Assembly (NCBI RefSeq): GCF_042675745.1
Contig: NZ_JBHTJM010000010.1
Location: 186,001 to 250,000 of the forward strand
Length of the DNA: 64,000 nt
Source: Pseudofulvibacter geojedonensis
GTDB lineage: Bacteria; Bacteroidota; Bacteroidia; Flavobacteriales; Flavobacteriaceae
Reading direction: 5' to 3'
The notes beneath the pieces are model-generated. The model saw nothing but the letters and a program-made list of their open reading frames with translations. It was not told where the DNA came from and did not search any database. Position numbers and translations under genes: made by a program. Shown in pieces: positions 25,867 through 35,137 of the stretch (its first letter is position 1; every line of letters begins with the position of its first letter).

Positions 25867-27537
25867 TTAAAATATCGTTTTCAGGCTAAGGTGTATTTTA
25901 GAGTTTGAAAATTTAACAATTTCCTTGTTGGTTTTGCTATTTGCGAAGATAAAACGAAGTAGATTGTTGTTGGCTTGTAGTCCAAAACCTAGTCCAAAAC
26001 CAAATAAATTGTTTGTTGCGTTGTTGATTTGGTTTTTGGTGTATCCATAATCTGTAACGCTGTGAATGTATATTGAGTTGTTGAGTGTAATTCGGTATTC
26101 TAAGTTGAGTATGTTGTATAGATTACTTGGTATGCTGTTTTCTTGAAAGCCTCTTATGGAGTTGATTCCTCCAATGAAATGTGATTCGTTTTCTAATAGG
26201 TTTTCGCTAATTAAATAGTGGCTCTGGTTTTTGATATATATAGCGTTTCTCTGGTTAAGATCGAAAGTGTATTCGCTGCTTAGTGATATGTTTTGTTGAG
26301 TTGTGTTTGTTTCGCCTGTTCTTTTTCCGGTTCCAATTTTCAATCTTGTTAAGGTTTTGTTAACAAAAAGTTTGTTTTGGCTTGGTTTAGAGTGTTCTAT
26401 GTTTAAAGTGTAGTTGGTCTTTTTGTAATCGGTGTTAGTTATCGATAGGTTTTTTAGGGCATTTGAATTAGTGAACTCTATTCCTGTGCCGATTTTTAAA
26501 TTGCTGTTGATTTGATAAAAAGTTCTAATGTGTTGTTGGGTGTTGGTAAAGGTTGAGTCTTTTCTGAAAATGTCTAGTTCTCCTTCGAAGCTTATTGGTG
26601 AGTTAAATAAAAATGGTATGTTGGTTCTTAAATTTAATTTTCTTTGTTCGTTTTCTGTAGATTGGTATCTAAGATGAAGTTCTTCTCCTGAGTTTAGGTT
26701 GTTGATTAGTTGAAGATTTATATTTCCGTTAAATTCTATTTTGTTGGTTTCTGTGTCGGAAGAAAATCCTAAAAACCCATCAAAAGAATTGCTTTGTTTT
26801 TTTGTTATATAAAGGTAGACTTCTGTTGAGTCTTTTGTGAATAGAACTCCTGGTTTTTGTGATTCTGAGGCAAATCGTAAGCTGTTGATTTGGTTTGACT
26901 TTTTTTCTAACTCAGAGGTGTTGAGTTTCTTGTTTGTTCTTATGTTAAGTTGATGTTTTAGGAATTTTCTTGGGAATTTCTCGTAACCTTTAATAACGAT
27001 ATTGTTTATTGAGTTTGTTTTAGAGGTGGTTGTGTTGAGTTGGGCGGACACTAAATCATCTATTATGGTGATGTTTTGTAGTTGTAGTTTGCTAAATGTT
27101 TTTCCAGAGTCTACATAATGCTTTATGATGGAGTTAAGGTTTGTCTTTAAATCCTTGGTTTTACTTGTGAAGTGTGACGTTTTTATGTTGGTTTCTGGTG
27201 TTAGGATTTTTTCTAGTTTTTTGTTGGGTATTTCTTTATTGTGAAATATTTGTATTTCTGTGTATTGTTTGTTTGGGGTTATTGTGGTTGTGTATAGGCT
27301 GTCGTTTGTTTTTTTGAGAGGCGAAACCTCAGTGTTAAAATACCCTTGATTAAATAGGGATTCTTTTGTGTTTAAAAGGTGTGTGTTAATTTCTTTAAGG
27401 TTTTTAAAGTTTAGTAGTTGGTTTAATGTAGGTTGAGAAGTGCTGTCGTTGGTTTTCGTTTTTAAGTAGAAGTTCTGGCTAAAACTAAAGTTTAGGAGGG
27501 TGAAGTGTATGATAAGTGTTAATAGTAGCTTGTTCAT
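25867..27537 (-). CDS. Omp85-superfamily outer-membrane protein with POTRA-like region
   Basis: A 556-residue exported protein with a signal peptide ending FSFSQ. The first half has POTRA-like segments (NNIVIKGYEKFPRKFLKHQLNI, and YTEIQIFHNKEIP). The second half is a beta barrel with the Omp85 hallmark GGINSIRGFQENSIP, the loop that reaches into the barrel, and a last strand ending KTIF. It is shorter than BamA, so more like TamA or two-partner TpsB transporters in size; its cargo is unknown. Composition is unusually rich in Asn, Thr, Lys and Ser, and the coding strand is poor in G compared with its neighbours. Confidence 0.78.
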   Translation of the reverse strand: MNKLLLTLIIHFTLLNFSFSQNFYLKTKTNDSTSQPTLNQLLNFKNLKEINTHLLNTKESLFNQGYFNTEVSPLKKTNDSLYTTTITPNKQYTEIQIFHNKEIPNKKLEKILTPETNIKTSHFTSKTKDLKTNLNSIIKHYVDSGKTFSKLQLQNITIIDDLVSAQLNTTTSKTNSINNIVIKGYEKFPRKFLKHQLNIRTNKKLNTSELEKKSNQINSLRFASESQKPGVLFTKDSTEVYLYITKKQSNSFDGFLGFSSDTETNKIEFNGNINLQLINNLNSGEELHLRYQSTENEQRKLNLRTNIPFLFNSPISFEGELDIFRKDSTFTNTQQHIRTFYQINSNLKIGTGIEFTNSNALKNLSITNTDYKKTNYTLNIEHSKPSQNKLFVNKTLTRLKIGTGKRTGETNTTQQNISLSSEYTFDLNQRNAIYIKNQSHYLISENLLENESHFIGGINSIRGFQENSIPSNLYNILNLEYRITLNNSIYIHSVTDYGYTKNQINNATNNLFGFGLGFGLQANNNLLRFIFANSKTNKEIVKFSNSKIHLSLKTIF

Positions 27538-27725
27538 TTTTTGTAAAGCAAGGTTTTGAATTCTACAATGGTAAAACTAAATAGAATACTAATATGTTGG
27601 GTTGTTTTTAAGATTTATTTATATGGGATGGGTTGAATGAGGGTTTGAATAAGGGTGTAAAAGGTGGGTTAAATAGCAGGTTTGTTAAGTGTTTTTGAAT
27701 CTTCTTGAAAATTAATGAGTTGGCG

Positions 27726-27756
27726 TTTGATTTATAAGAATTTATTCATACATTTG
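27726..27756 (+). promoter_or_regulatory. Promoter of the ribosomal protein cluster (rpsL)
   Basis: Textbook Bacteroidota promoter: TTTG (27726-27729), exactly 19 bases, TACATTTG (27749-27756). Transcription should start near 27762. The leader then begins with a small hairpin CCTCT/AGAGG (27761-27765/27770-27774) before rpsL at 27803. Confidence 0.85.
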
Positions 27757-27802
27757 CAGCCCTCTAAGGAGAGGAAGTAAAATTTATTAATTAATATTAT
27801 TT

Positions 27803-28177
27803 ATGCCAACAATTTCACAATTAGTACGAAAAGGTAGAGCCAAAATAACTAAGAAGAGTAAATCGGCTGCTTTAAATTCGTGTCCTCAAAGACGTGGTGT
27901 TTGTACTCGTGTTTATACAACGACGCCTAAAAAACCAAACTCAGCAATGAGAAAGGTAGCAAGGGTTCGTTTAACGAACGGTAACGAGGTAAATGCATAC
28001 ATCGGTGGAGAAGGTCACAATTTGCAAGAGCACTCGATAGTATTAGTTAGAGGAGGAAGGGTAAAAGATTTACCAGGAGTTAGATATCACATTGTTCGTG
28101 GGGCTTTAGACACTGCAGGTGTTGAAGGAAGAACGCAACGTAGATCTAAGTATGGTGCAAAACGCCCTAAAAAGTAA
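27803..28177 (+). CDS. rpsL: 30S ribosomal protein S12
   Basis: Decoding-centre protein of 124 residues, the full usual length. TTTPKKPNSAMRK and the loop GGRVKDLPGVRYHIVRG are the segments next to the A site where streptomycin-resistance changes occur; the key lysines are unaltered. It is the first gene of the long ribosomal cluster, behind the promoter at 27726. Confidence 0.98.
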   Translation: MPTISQLVRKGRAKITKKSKSAALNSCPQRRGVCTRVYTTTPKKPNSAMRKVARVRLTNGNEVNAYIGGEGHNLQEHSIVLVRGGRVKDLPGVRYHIVRGALDTAGVEGRTQRRSKYGAKRPKK

Positions 28178-28204
28178 TTAAAAAAAACTTTTAAAAGTTA
28201 AGAC

Positions 28205-28681
28205 ATGAGAAAAAGAAAGGCGAAAAAAAGACCACTTTTACCAGATCCAAGGTTTAATGATCAGTTAGTTACAAGATTTGTAAACAACTTGATGTTAGAT
28301 GGTAAGAAGTCGGTTGCTTTTAAAGTATTTTATGATGCGATGGATATCATAGAAGAAAAAAATCAAGACGAAGAAAAAACAGCTTTAGAGATTTGGAAAG
28401 ATGCGTTATCTAATGTTATGCCACATGTGGAGGTTCGTTCTCGTCGTGTTGGTGGGGCTACATTTCAAATCCCTATGCAGATCAGACCAGATAGAAAAGT
28501 TTCTATGGCAATTAAGTGGTTGATTTCTTATACACGTAAGCGTAACGAGAAAACTATGGCTGCTAAATTAGCTGCAGAGGTTATGGCTGCTGCAAAAGAA
28601 GAAGGAGCTGCAGTTAAGAAAAGAGTTGATACTCATAAGATGGCTGAAGCGAATAAAGCATTCTCTCACTTTAGATTTTAA
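28205..28681 (+). CDS. rpsG: 30S ribosomal protein S7
   Basis: A 158-residue primary 16S rRNA-binding protein that organises the 30S head and sits near the E site. Typical S7 segments are present: VTRFVNNLMLDGKKSVA, VEVRSRRVGGATFQIP and the C-terminal HKMAEANKAFSHFRF. It follows rpsL by 27 bases and precedes fusA by 11, the classical str operon order. Confidence 0.98.
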   Translation: MRKRKAKKRPLLPDPRFNDQLVTRFVNNLMLDGKKSVAFKVFYDAMDIIEEKNQDEEKTALEIWKDALSNVMPHVEVRSRRVGGATFQIPMQIRPDRKVSMAIKWLISYTRKRNEKTMAAKLAAEVMAAAKEEGAAVKKRVDTHKMAEANKAFSHFRF

Positions 28682-28692
28682 TACCAATAGAA

Positions 28693-30819
28693 ATGGCTAG
28701 AGATTTAAAATATACAAGAAATATAGGTATTGCAGCACATATTGATGCTGGAAAAACTACGACTACAGAGCGTATTTTATATTATACGGGTGTAAGTCAC
28801 AAAATTGGAGAGGTGCATGATGGTGCAGCTACTATGGACTGGATGGAGCAAGAGCAAGAAAGAGGTATTACAATTACTTCTGCTGCTACTACTTGTGAGT
28901 GGAAGTTCCCTACAGAAAATGGTCAAGCTACTCCAGATACAAAAGGATATCACTTTAATATTATTGATACTCCAGGTCACGTTGATTTTACAGTAGAGGT
29001 TAATCGTTCGTTAAGAGTTCTTGATGGGTTGGTTTTCTTATTTAGTGCAGTAGATGGTGTTGAGCCACAATCTGAAACTAACTGGAGATTAGCAGATAAT
29101 TACAAGGTTCCTAGAATTGGATTTGTTAATAAAATGGACCGTCAAGGATCCAACTTTATGGCAGTTTGTCAGCAAGTTAAGGATATGTTAGGTTCTAATG
29201 CAGTTCCAATTGTAATGAATATTGGAGATGAAATCGACTTCAAGGGTATTGTAGATTTAGTTAAGAACCGTGCTATTGTTTGGCATGATGAGACTCAGGG
29301 TTCTACTTTTGATGTTATTGATATTCCAGAAGAATTAAAAGAAGAGGCTGCTGAGTTAAGAGGTAAACTTATTGAAGAAGTTGCTGCTTACGATGAGAAT
29401 CTTTTAGAGAAATATATGGAGGATGAAAACTCTATTACAGAAGAAGAGGTGCATGCTGCATTAAGAGCTGCTGTAATGGATATGTCTATCATTCCTATGA
29501 TTTGTGGTTCTGCATTCAAGAATAAAGGTGTTCAGTTCTTATTAGATGCTGTTTGTCGTTATTTACCTTCTCCAACAGATAAGGAGGCGATTGTAGGAAC
29601 AGATCCTAATACTGGTGAGGAGATTTCTCGTAAGCCAGACGCAAAAGAGCCATTCTCGGCTTTAGCATTTAAAATTGCTACAGATCCTTTCGTAGGGCGT
29701 TTAGCATTCTTTAGAGCTTATTCAGGTCGTTTAGATGCGGGTTCTTATGTGTTAAATAACCGTTCAGGAAAGAAAGAGCGTATTTCTCGTATTTATCAAA
29801 TGCACTCTAATAAGCAGAATGCAATTGAATATATAGAGGCTGGAGATATTGGAGCAGCTGTAGGTTTTAAGTCTATTAAAACTGGAGATACATTATCTGA
29901 TGAAAAGAATCCTATCGTTTTAGAATCGATGGATTTCCCAGATCCGGTAATCGGTATTGCTGTTGAGCCAAAAACTAAGGCTGATGTAGATAAGTTAGGT
30001 ATTGCTTTAGCTAAATTAGCTGAAGAGGATCCAACGTTTACGGTAAGAACAGACGAGGCTTCAGGACAGACTATTATTTCTGGAATGGGAGAGCTTCACT
30101 TAGATATTATTGTTGATCGTTTAAAGCGTGAATTTAAAGTAGAGGTTAACGAAGGTCAACCTCAAGTAGAGTACAAAGAAGCAATTACAGCTACTGCAGA
30201 TCACAGAGAGGTTTACAAGAAGCAATCTGGTGGACGTGGTAAATTTGCTGATATTGTATTTACTATGGAGCCTGCTGAAGAAGGTAAGCAAGGATTAGAA
30301 TTTGTTTCTGAAATTAAAGGTGGTAACGTTCCTAAGGAATATATACCTTCTATTGAGAAAGGATTTAAAGAAGCTATGAAGAATGGTCCGTTAGCGGGTT
30401 ATGAAATGGATAGCTTAAAGATTACTTTAAAAGATGGTTCTTATCATGATGTAGATTCTGATCAATTATCATTCGAATTAGCTGCTAAATTAGGTTATAA
30501 AGCTGCTGCTAAAGCTGCTAAAGCTGTAATTATGGAGCCTATCATGAAATTAGAGGTTCTTACTCCAGAAGAAAACATGGGTGATATTGTTGGTGACTTA
30601 AACAGACGTAGAGGTCAGGTTAACGATATGGGAGACCGTGCAGGTTCTAAAGTTGTTAAGGCAAATGTTCCTTTATCAGAAATGTTTGGTTATGTAACTT
30701 CTTTACGTACGTTATCTTCAGGTAGAGCAACTTCTACTATGGAATTTTCTCACTATGCTGCAACACCTTCTAATGTTTCAGAAGAAGTAATTGCTGCTGC
30801 TAAAGGTGTTAATGCTTAA
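28693..30819 (+). CDS. fusA: Elongation factor G
   Basis: Translocation GTPase of 708 residues. G-domain motifs: AHIDAGKTTTTERIL (P loop), RGITITSAATT (switch I), DTPGHVDF (G3) and NKMDR (G4); domains II to V follow, with GMGELHLDIIVDRL and a normal C-terminus. No tuf gene follows, so the str group is rpsL-rpsG-fusA running straight into rpsJ. Confidence 0.98.
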   Translation: MARDLKYTRNIGIAAHIDAGKTTTTERILYYTGVSHKIGEVHDGAATMDWMEQEQERGITITSAATTCEWKFPTENGQATPDTKGYHFNIIDTPGHVDFTVEVNRSLRVLDGLVFLFSAVDGVEPQSETNWRLADNYKVPRIGFVNKMDRQGSNFMAVCQQVKDMLGSNAVPIVMNIGDEIDFKGIVDLVKNRAIVWHDETQGSTFDVIDIPEELKEEAAELRGKLIEEVAAYDENLLEKYMEDENSITEEEVHAALRAAVMDMSIIPMICGSAFKNKGVQFLLDAVCRYLPSPTDKEAIVGTDPNTGEEISRKPDAKEPFSALAFKIATDPFVGRLAFFRAYSGRLDAGSYVLNNRSGKKERISRIYQMHSNKQNAIEYIEAGDIGAAVGFKSIKTGDTLSDEKNPIVLESMDFPDPVIGIAVEPKTKADVDKLGIALAKLAEEDPTFTVRTDEASGQTIISGMGELHLDIIVDRLKREFKVEVNEGQPQVEYKEAITATADHREVYKKQSGGRGKFADIVFTMEPAEEGKQGLEFVSEIKGGNVPKEYIPSIEKGFKEAMKNGPLAGYEMDSLKITLKDGSYHDVDSDQLSFELAAKLGYKAAAKAAKAVIMEPIMKLEVLTPEENMGDIVGDLNRRRGQVNDMGDRAGSKVVKANVPLSEMFGYVTSLRTLSSGRATSTMEFSHYAATPSNVSEEVIAAAKGVNA

Positions 30820-30830
30820 TTTTAAGAAAA

Positions 30831-31136
30831 ATGAGTCAAAAAATCAGAATAAAATTAAAGTCTTACGATCATAACTTAGTAGATAAGTCTGCTGAGAAGA
30901 TTGTAAAAACAGTAAAGAGTACAGGTGCTGTTGTTACGGGTCCTATTCCTTTGCCTACTCATAAAAAGATATTTACAGTTTTACGTTCTCCACACGTAAA
31001 CAAGAAATCTAGAGAGCAGTTTCAGTTAAGCTCTTATAAGAGATTATTAGATATCTACAGTTCTTCTTCTAAGACGATCGATGCGTTGATGAAGTTAGAA
31101 TTACCAAGTGGTGTAGAGGTAGAGATTAAAGTGTGA
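30831..31136 (+). CDS. rpsJ: 30S ribosomal protein S10
   Basis: A 101-residue protein of the 30S head; in other bacteria it also acts with NusB in antitermination. MSQKIRIKLKSYDHNLVD and TGPIPLPTHKKIFTVLRSPHVNKKSREQF are diagnostic. It lies 11 bases after fusA. An unusually long 166-base structured gap separates it from rplC. Confidence 0.98.
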   Translation: MSQKIRIKLKSYDHNLVDKSAEKIVKTVKSTGAVVTGPIPLPTHKKIFTVLRSPHVNKKSREQFQLSSYKRLLDIYSSSSKTIDALMKLELPSGVEVEIKV

Positions 31137-31144
31137 TAACTGCT

Positions 31145-31288
31145 TTCTAAAACGATAGTTTTAGAAGAACATGTCCTGAGCTGTTTGCAAAGGAAAAACG
31201 GATAAAATACAATTCAGGCTTGAAAGTATTTTTGAGCCTGAATTTTATCAAATAAATAATAATTATTAATCAGATTGCAATTGCAATC
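31145..31288 (+). promoter_or_regulatory. Structured leader upstream of rplC (three hairpins)
   Basis: Three consecutive hairpins. First, TTCTAAAAC/GTTTTAGAA with a GATA loop (31145-31153/31158-31166). Second, a two-part stem: GATAAAA/TTTTATC (31201-31207/31243-31249) enclosing TTCAGGCT/AGCCTGAA (31213-31220/31235-31242). Third, the 16-base palindrome of GATTGCAA and TTGCAATC (31273-31288), 14 bases before the rplC start. The only notable gap in the first half of the cluster, just ahead of L3-L4, fits an autogenous control leader; this is inferred. Confidence 0.5.
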
Positions 31289-31302
31289 AAAAACTAAATT
31301 AA

Positions 31303-31920
31303 ATGTCTGGGTTAATTGGAAAGAAAATCGGCATGACTAGTTTATTCGATGAAAACGGGAAAAACATTCCTTGTACAGTAATCGAAGCAGGTCCATGTGT
31401 CGTTACCCAAGTCAGAACCAAAGAGGTTGACGGGTATGAAGCTCTTCAGCTTGGTTTCGATGACAAGGCAGAAAAACGTGCTACTAAAGCGACTGTAGGT
31501 CACTTTAAAAAAGCAGGAACTTCGCCTAAGTACAAAGTTGTTGAATTCCAAGGATTTGAAGAAGAGTATAAATTAGGTGATGCTATCACTGTTGAACATT
31601 TTGCTGAAGGGGAATTCGTAGATGTATCTGCAACTTCTAAAGGTAAAGGTTTTCAGGGTGTTGTAAAGCGTCATGGTTTTGGTGGTGTAGGTCAAGCTAC
31701 TCATGGTCAACACAACCGTTTAAGAGCTCCTGGTTCTATTGGTGCTGCGTCTTATCCTGCGAGAGTATTCAAGGGAATGAAGATGGCCGGAAGAATGGGT
31801 GGAGATAAAGTGAAAGTTCAAAATTTAAGAGTTTTAAAAGTAGTTCCAGAAAAGAACTTGCTTGTTGTTAAAGGAGCTATTCCTGGACACAAAAACGCTT
31901 ATGTAACTATTGAGAAGTAA
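31303..31920 (+). CDS. rplC: 50S ribosomal protein L3
   Basis: A 205-residue early-assembly 23S binder whose loop reaches toward the peptidyl transferase centre. MSGLIGKKIGMTSLFDENG and GVVKRHGFGGVGQATHGQ are family hallmarks. The TAA stop overlaps the rplD ATG by one base (TAATG), so L4 translation is coupled. Confidence 0.98.
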   Translation: MSGLIGKKIGMTSLFDENGKNIPCTVIEAGPCVVTQVRTKEVDGYEALQLGFDDKAEKRATKATVGHFKKAGTSPKYKVVEFQGFEEEYKLGDAITVEHFAEGEFVDVSATSKGKGFQGVVKRHGFGGVGQATHGQHNRLRAPGSIGAASYPARVFKGMKMAGRMGGDKVKVQNLRVLKVVPEKNLLVVKGAIPGHKNAYVTIEK

Positions 31921-32549
31921 TGAAAGTAGCAGTTTTAGATATAAACGGAAAAGAAACAGGTAGAAGTGTAGAGCTTTCTGATGCTGTTTTCGCTATTGAG
32001 CCTAACAATCACGCTGTTTATTTAGATGTTAAGCAATACTTGGCTAATCAACGTCAAGGAACGCATAAGGCTAAAGAAAGAGCTGAGATTGCTGGTTCTA
32101 CTAGAAAAATTAAAAAACAAAAAGGAACTGGTACTGCAAGAGCAGGTTCTATCAAGTCTGGTGTTTTTAGAGGTGGTGGACGTATGTTCGGACCTAGACC
32201 AAGAAATTACGGTTTTAAATTAAATAAAAATGTTAAGCGTTTGGCTAGAAAAACAGCTTTTACTATTAAAGCTAGTGAGAAAAACCTTATCGTTTTAGAA
32301 GACGTAAATTTCGATTCTCCAAAGACTAAAGAATTCAAGAACATGTTGAGTTCCTTAGGGTTAGCAGATAAAAAATCATTGTTTGTGTTGGGTGAATCAA
32401 ATAAAAATGTATATTTGTCGTCACGTAATTTGAAGCGTTCTAATGTTGTAAACTCTTCAGAATTAAGTACTTACGAATTAATGAATGCTAATTCGGTAGT
32501 TCTTTTTGAGAGTTCTTTAGAAGGAATAGTGTCGAATTTAACTAAATAA
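31920..32549 (+). CDS. rplD: 50S ribosomal protein L4
   Basis: A 209-residue protein lining the exit tunnel. It has the long basic loop KQKGTGTARAGSIKSGVFRG and FGPRPRNYGFKLNKNVKR, where macrolide-resistance changes occur elsewhere. In enterobacteria L4 is the feedback regulator of the S10 operon. Here it lies one gene behind the structured leader at 31145, which makes it a candidate ligand. Confidence 0.98.
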   Translation: MKVAVLDINGKETGRSVELSDAVFAIEPNNHAVYLDVKQYLANQRQGTHKAKERAEIAGSTRKIKKQKGTGTARAGSIKSGVFRGGGRMFGPRPRNYGFKLNKNVKRLARKTAFTIKASEKNLIVLEDVNFDSPKTKEFKNMLSSLGLADKKSLFVLGESNKNVYLSSRNLKRSNVVNSSELSTYELMNANSVVLFESSLEGIVSNLTK

Positions 32550-32559
32550 TTGATTAAGA

Positions 32560-32850
32560 ATGAGAATTTTAGTTAAGCCTATTATAACAGAAAAAGCTAC
32601 TAATGCAAGTGAGTTAAGTAACTGCTTTACATTTGTAGTAGATAAGCGTGCTAATAAAGTAGAGATTAAAAAAGCGGTTGAGGCTGCTTATGGAGTTTCT
32701 GTTGAAAAAGTGCGTACTATTAACGTGAGACCAGATCGTTCTCAGCGTTATACAAAAACCGGAATATTAACTGCTAAGACCAATGCTTATAAGAAAGCAA
32801 TGGTTCAGTTAGTTGAAGGTGATACGATTGATTTATATGCTAATATGTAA
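32560..32850 (+). CDS. rplW: 50S ribosomal protein L23
   Basis: A 96-residue exit-site protein that docks SRP and trigger factor. ILVKPIITEKATNASE and FVVDKRANKVEIKKAVEAAYG are typical. It follows rplD by 10 bases. Confidence 0.97.
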   Translation: MRILVKPIITEKATNASELSNCFTFVVDKRANKVEIKKAVEAAYGVSVEKVRTINVRPDRSQRYTKTGILTAKTNAYKKAMVQLVEGDTIDLYANM

Positions 32851-32866
32851 ATAATAAAGACAAGAA

Positions 32867-33691
32867 ATGTCAGTTAGAAAATTAAAACCAATCACGCCAG
32901 CTCAGCGTTTTAGAGTAGTAAATGGATTTGACGCCATCACTACTGATAAGCCGGAGAAAAGTTTATTGGCTCCGATAAAAAGGTCTGGTGGTAGAAACAG
33001 TCAAGGAAAAATGACTATGCGCTATAGAGGTGGTGGTCATAAAAGAAGGTATCGTATTATGGATTTCAAAAGAGAGCGTTTCGATGCTCCTGCTGAAGTT
33101 ATGTCTATTCAGTACGATCCAAACAGAACTGCATTTATTGCGTTAGTGCAATATGCAGATGGAGAAAAAAGATATGTAATTGCTCAAAATGGTTTACAGG
33201 TTGGGCAAAAAATAGTTTCAGGTAAGTCGGTTGCTCCAGAAATTGGAAACGCTATGCCTTTAAGTGCTATTCCTTTAGGAACTATTATTTCTTGTATAGA
33301 ATTACGTCCAACTCAAGGAGCTGTAATGGCTCGTTCTGCTGGAGCATTTGCTCAGTTAATGGCAAGAGATGGAAAGTATGCAACAATCAAATTGCCATCT
33401 GGTGAAACTAGAATGGTTTTAGCTGATTGTTTAGCTACTATTGGTGCGGTTTCTAATTCAGATCATCAATTAATGGTATCAGGTAAAGCTGGTAGAACAA
33501 GATGGTTAGGTAGAAGACCAAGAACTAGACCAGTAGCAATGAACCCTGTTGATCACCCAATGGGTGGTGGTGAAGGAAAATCTTCTGGAGGACACCCAAG
33601 ATCAAGAAAAGGTTTACCTGCTAAAGGATTCAAGACTAGATCTAAGACCAAAGCGAGTAATAAGTATATTGTAGAACGTAGAAAGAAATAA
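32867..33691 (+). CDS. rplB: 50S ribosomal protein L2
   Basis: A 274-residue 23S rRNA-binding protein needed for subunit joining and peptidyl transfer. GGRNSQGKMTMRYRGGGHKR near the N-terminus and MNPVDHPMGGGEGKSSGG, with the conserved His near the active centre, are both intact. Full family length. Confidence 0.98.
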   Translation: MSVRKLKPITPAQRFRVVNGFDAITTDKPEKSLLAPIKRSGGRNSQGKMTMRYRGGGHKRRYRIMDFKRERFDAPAEVMSIQYDPNRTAFIALVQYADGEKRYVIAQNGLQVGQKIVSGKSVAPEIGNAMPLSAIPLGTIISCIELRPTQGAVMARSAGAFAQLMARDGKYATIKLPSGETRMVLADCLATIGAVSNSDHQLMVSGKAGRTRWLGRRPRTRPVAMNPVDHPMGGGEGKSSGGHPRSRKGLPAKGFKTRSKTKASNKYIVERRKK

Positions 33692-33697
33692 TAAGAT

Positions 33698-33976
33698 ATG
33701 GCACGTTCATTAAAAAAAGGACCTTATATTCATCATAGTTTAGAGAAGAAAGTTCAAGCAAACGTTGAGTCTGGTAAGAAAACAGTTATCAAGACTTGGT
33801 CAAGAGCTTCAATGATTTCTCCAGATATGGTAGGGCAAACAATTGCTGTTCATAATGGTCGTCAGTTTGTACCTGTTTATGTTACAGAGAACATGGTAGG
33901 TCATAAATTAGGAGAGTTTTCACCAACGCGTTCATTCCGTGGACATGCAGGTGCGAAAAATAAAGGTAAAAAATAG
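33698..33976 (+). CDS. rpsS: 30S ribosomal protein S19
   Basis: A 92-residue 30S head protein. MARSLKKGPYIHHSLEKKV, the KTWSRASMISPDMVG segment and VGHKLGEFSPTRSFRGH identify it. It lies 6 bases after rplB and 5 before rplV. Confidence 0.98.
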   Translation: MARSLKKGPYIHHSLEKKVQANVESGKKTVIKTWSRASMISPDMVGQTIAVHNGRQFVPVYVTENMVGHKLGEFSPTRSFRGHAGAKNKGKK

Positions 33977-33981
33977 AAGCT

Positions 33982-34389
33982 ATGGGAGTTCGTAAAAGAG
34001 AAATGGCCGATAGAATTAAGGCTGAGAAAAAGCAAACTGCTTTCGCAAAGTTGAATAACTGCCCTACATCACCAAGAAAAATGCGTTTAGTGGCGGATTT
34101 AGTAAGAGGTGAGCAAGTAGAAAAAGCGCTTCATATTTTAAGATTTAGCTCAAAAGAAGCTTCACGTCGTTTAGAAAAGTTATTGCTTTCTGCAATTGCA
34201 AATTGGCAAGCTAAAAACGAAGATGCAAGTATCGAAGATGCTGAGTTATATGTGAAAGAGATTAGAGTAGATGGAGGATCAATGTTAAAAAGATTGCGTC
34301 CAGCTCCTCAAGGTCGTGCACACAGAATTAGAAAAAGATCTAATCACGTTACATTAGTGTTAGGGTCAAATAATAATACACAAAGTTAA
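33982..34389 (+). CDS. rplV: 50S ribosomal protein L22
   Basis: A 135-residue tunnel protein with the conserved core NCPTSPRKMRLVADLVRG and the hairpin tip GSMLKRLRPAPQGRAHRI. An N-terminal extension (MGVRKREMADRIKAEK) and a short Asn-rich tail exceed the minimal L22 length. Confidence 0.97.
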   Translation: MGVRKREMADRIKAEKKQTAFAKLNNCPTSPRKMRLVADLVRGEQVEKALHILRFSSKEASRRLEKLLLSAIANWQAKNEDASIEDAELYVKEIRVDGGSMLKRLRPAPQGRAHRIRKRSNHVTLVLGSNNNTQS

Positions 34390-34398
34390 GATAACAGT

Positions 34399-35121
34399 AT
34401 GGGACAAAAGACAAATCCAATCGGGAATCGCCTTGGTATAATCAGAGGATGGGAATCTAACTGGTACGGAGGTAACGACTACGGTGATAAACTTGCCGAA
34501 GACGATAAGATTAGAAAATATATCCACGCTCGTTTATCTAAAGCTAGTGTTTCAAGAGTAATAATCGAGAGAACTCTTAAACTTGTAACCGTTACTATCA
34601 CTACGGCTCGTCCAGGTATCATTATTGGTAAAGGAGGTCAAGAGGTAGACAAGTTAAAAGAAGAGCTTAAGAAAATTACTGGTAAGGAAGTTCAAATTAA
34701 CATATTTGAAATTAAGCGTCCTGAATTAGATGCTCATTTAGTTGCAAGTAGTATTGCGCGTCAGATCGAGAATAGAATCTCTTACAAGCGTGCTATTAAA
34801 ATGGCTATACAAGCTGCAATGAGAATGAACTCTGAAGGGATTAAAGTTCAGATATCTGGTCGTTTGAATGGTGCTGAAATGGCGCGTTCGGAGGCTTACA
34901 AAGATGGAAGAATTCCTTTGTCTACTTTTAGAGCAGACATTGATTACTCACTTGTAGAGGCTCATACTACTTATGGTAGATTGGGAATCAAAGTTTGGAT
35001 CATGAAAGGTGAAGTTTATGGTAAAAGAGAACTTTCTCCATTAGTTGGTTTATCTAAGAAGCAACAAGGTGGAAAAGGCGCTGGACGCGGCGGGAACAAC
35101 AAACCACGTCGTAGAAAGTAA
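34399..35121 (+). CDS. rpsC: 30S ribosomal protein S3
   Basis: A 240-residue 30S protein at the mRNA entry channel. It has an N-terminal KH domain with ITTARPGIIIGKGGQEVDKL and the C-terminal RAEIDYS-type region (TFRADIDYSLVEAHTTYG). It ends in a Gly/Lys/Arg-rich basic tail. Confidence 0.98.
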   Translation: MGQKTNPIGNRLGIIRGWESNWYGGNDYGDKLAEDDKIRKYIHARLSKASVSRVIIERTLKLVTVTITTARPGIIIGKGGQEVDKLKEELKKITGKEVQINIFEIKRPELDAHLVASSIARQIENRISYKRAIKMAIQAAMRMNSEGIKVQISGRLNGAEMARSEAYKDGRIPLSTFRADIDYSLVEAHTTYGRLGIKVWIMKGEVYGKRELSPLVGLSKKQQGGKGAGRGGNNKPRRRK

Positions 35122-35137
35122 TTAAACAAAAGAGAAA

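Noticed and set aside
30820..31136. Missing tuf after fusA, and no adk or map after secY
   Set aside because: Probably normal for this phylum and not a local deletion; gene junctions are clean.
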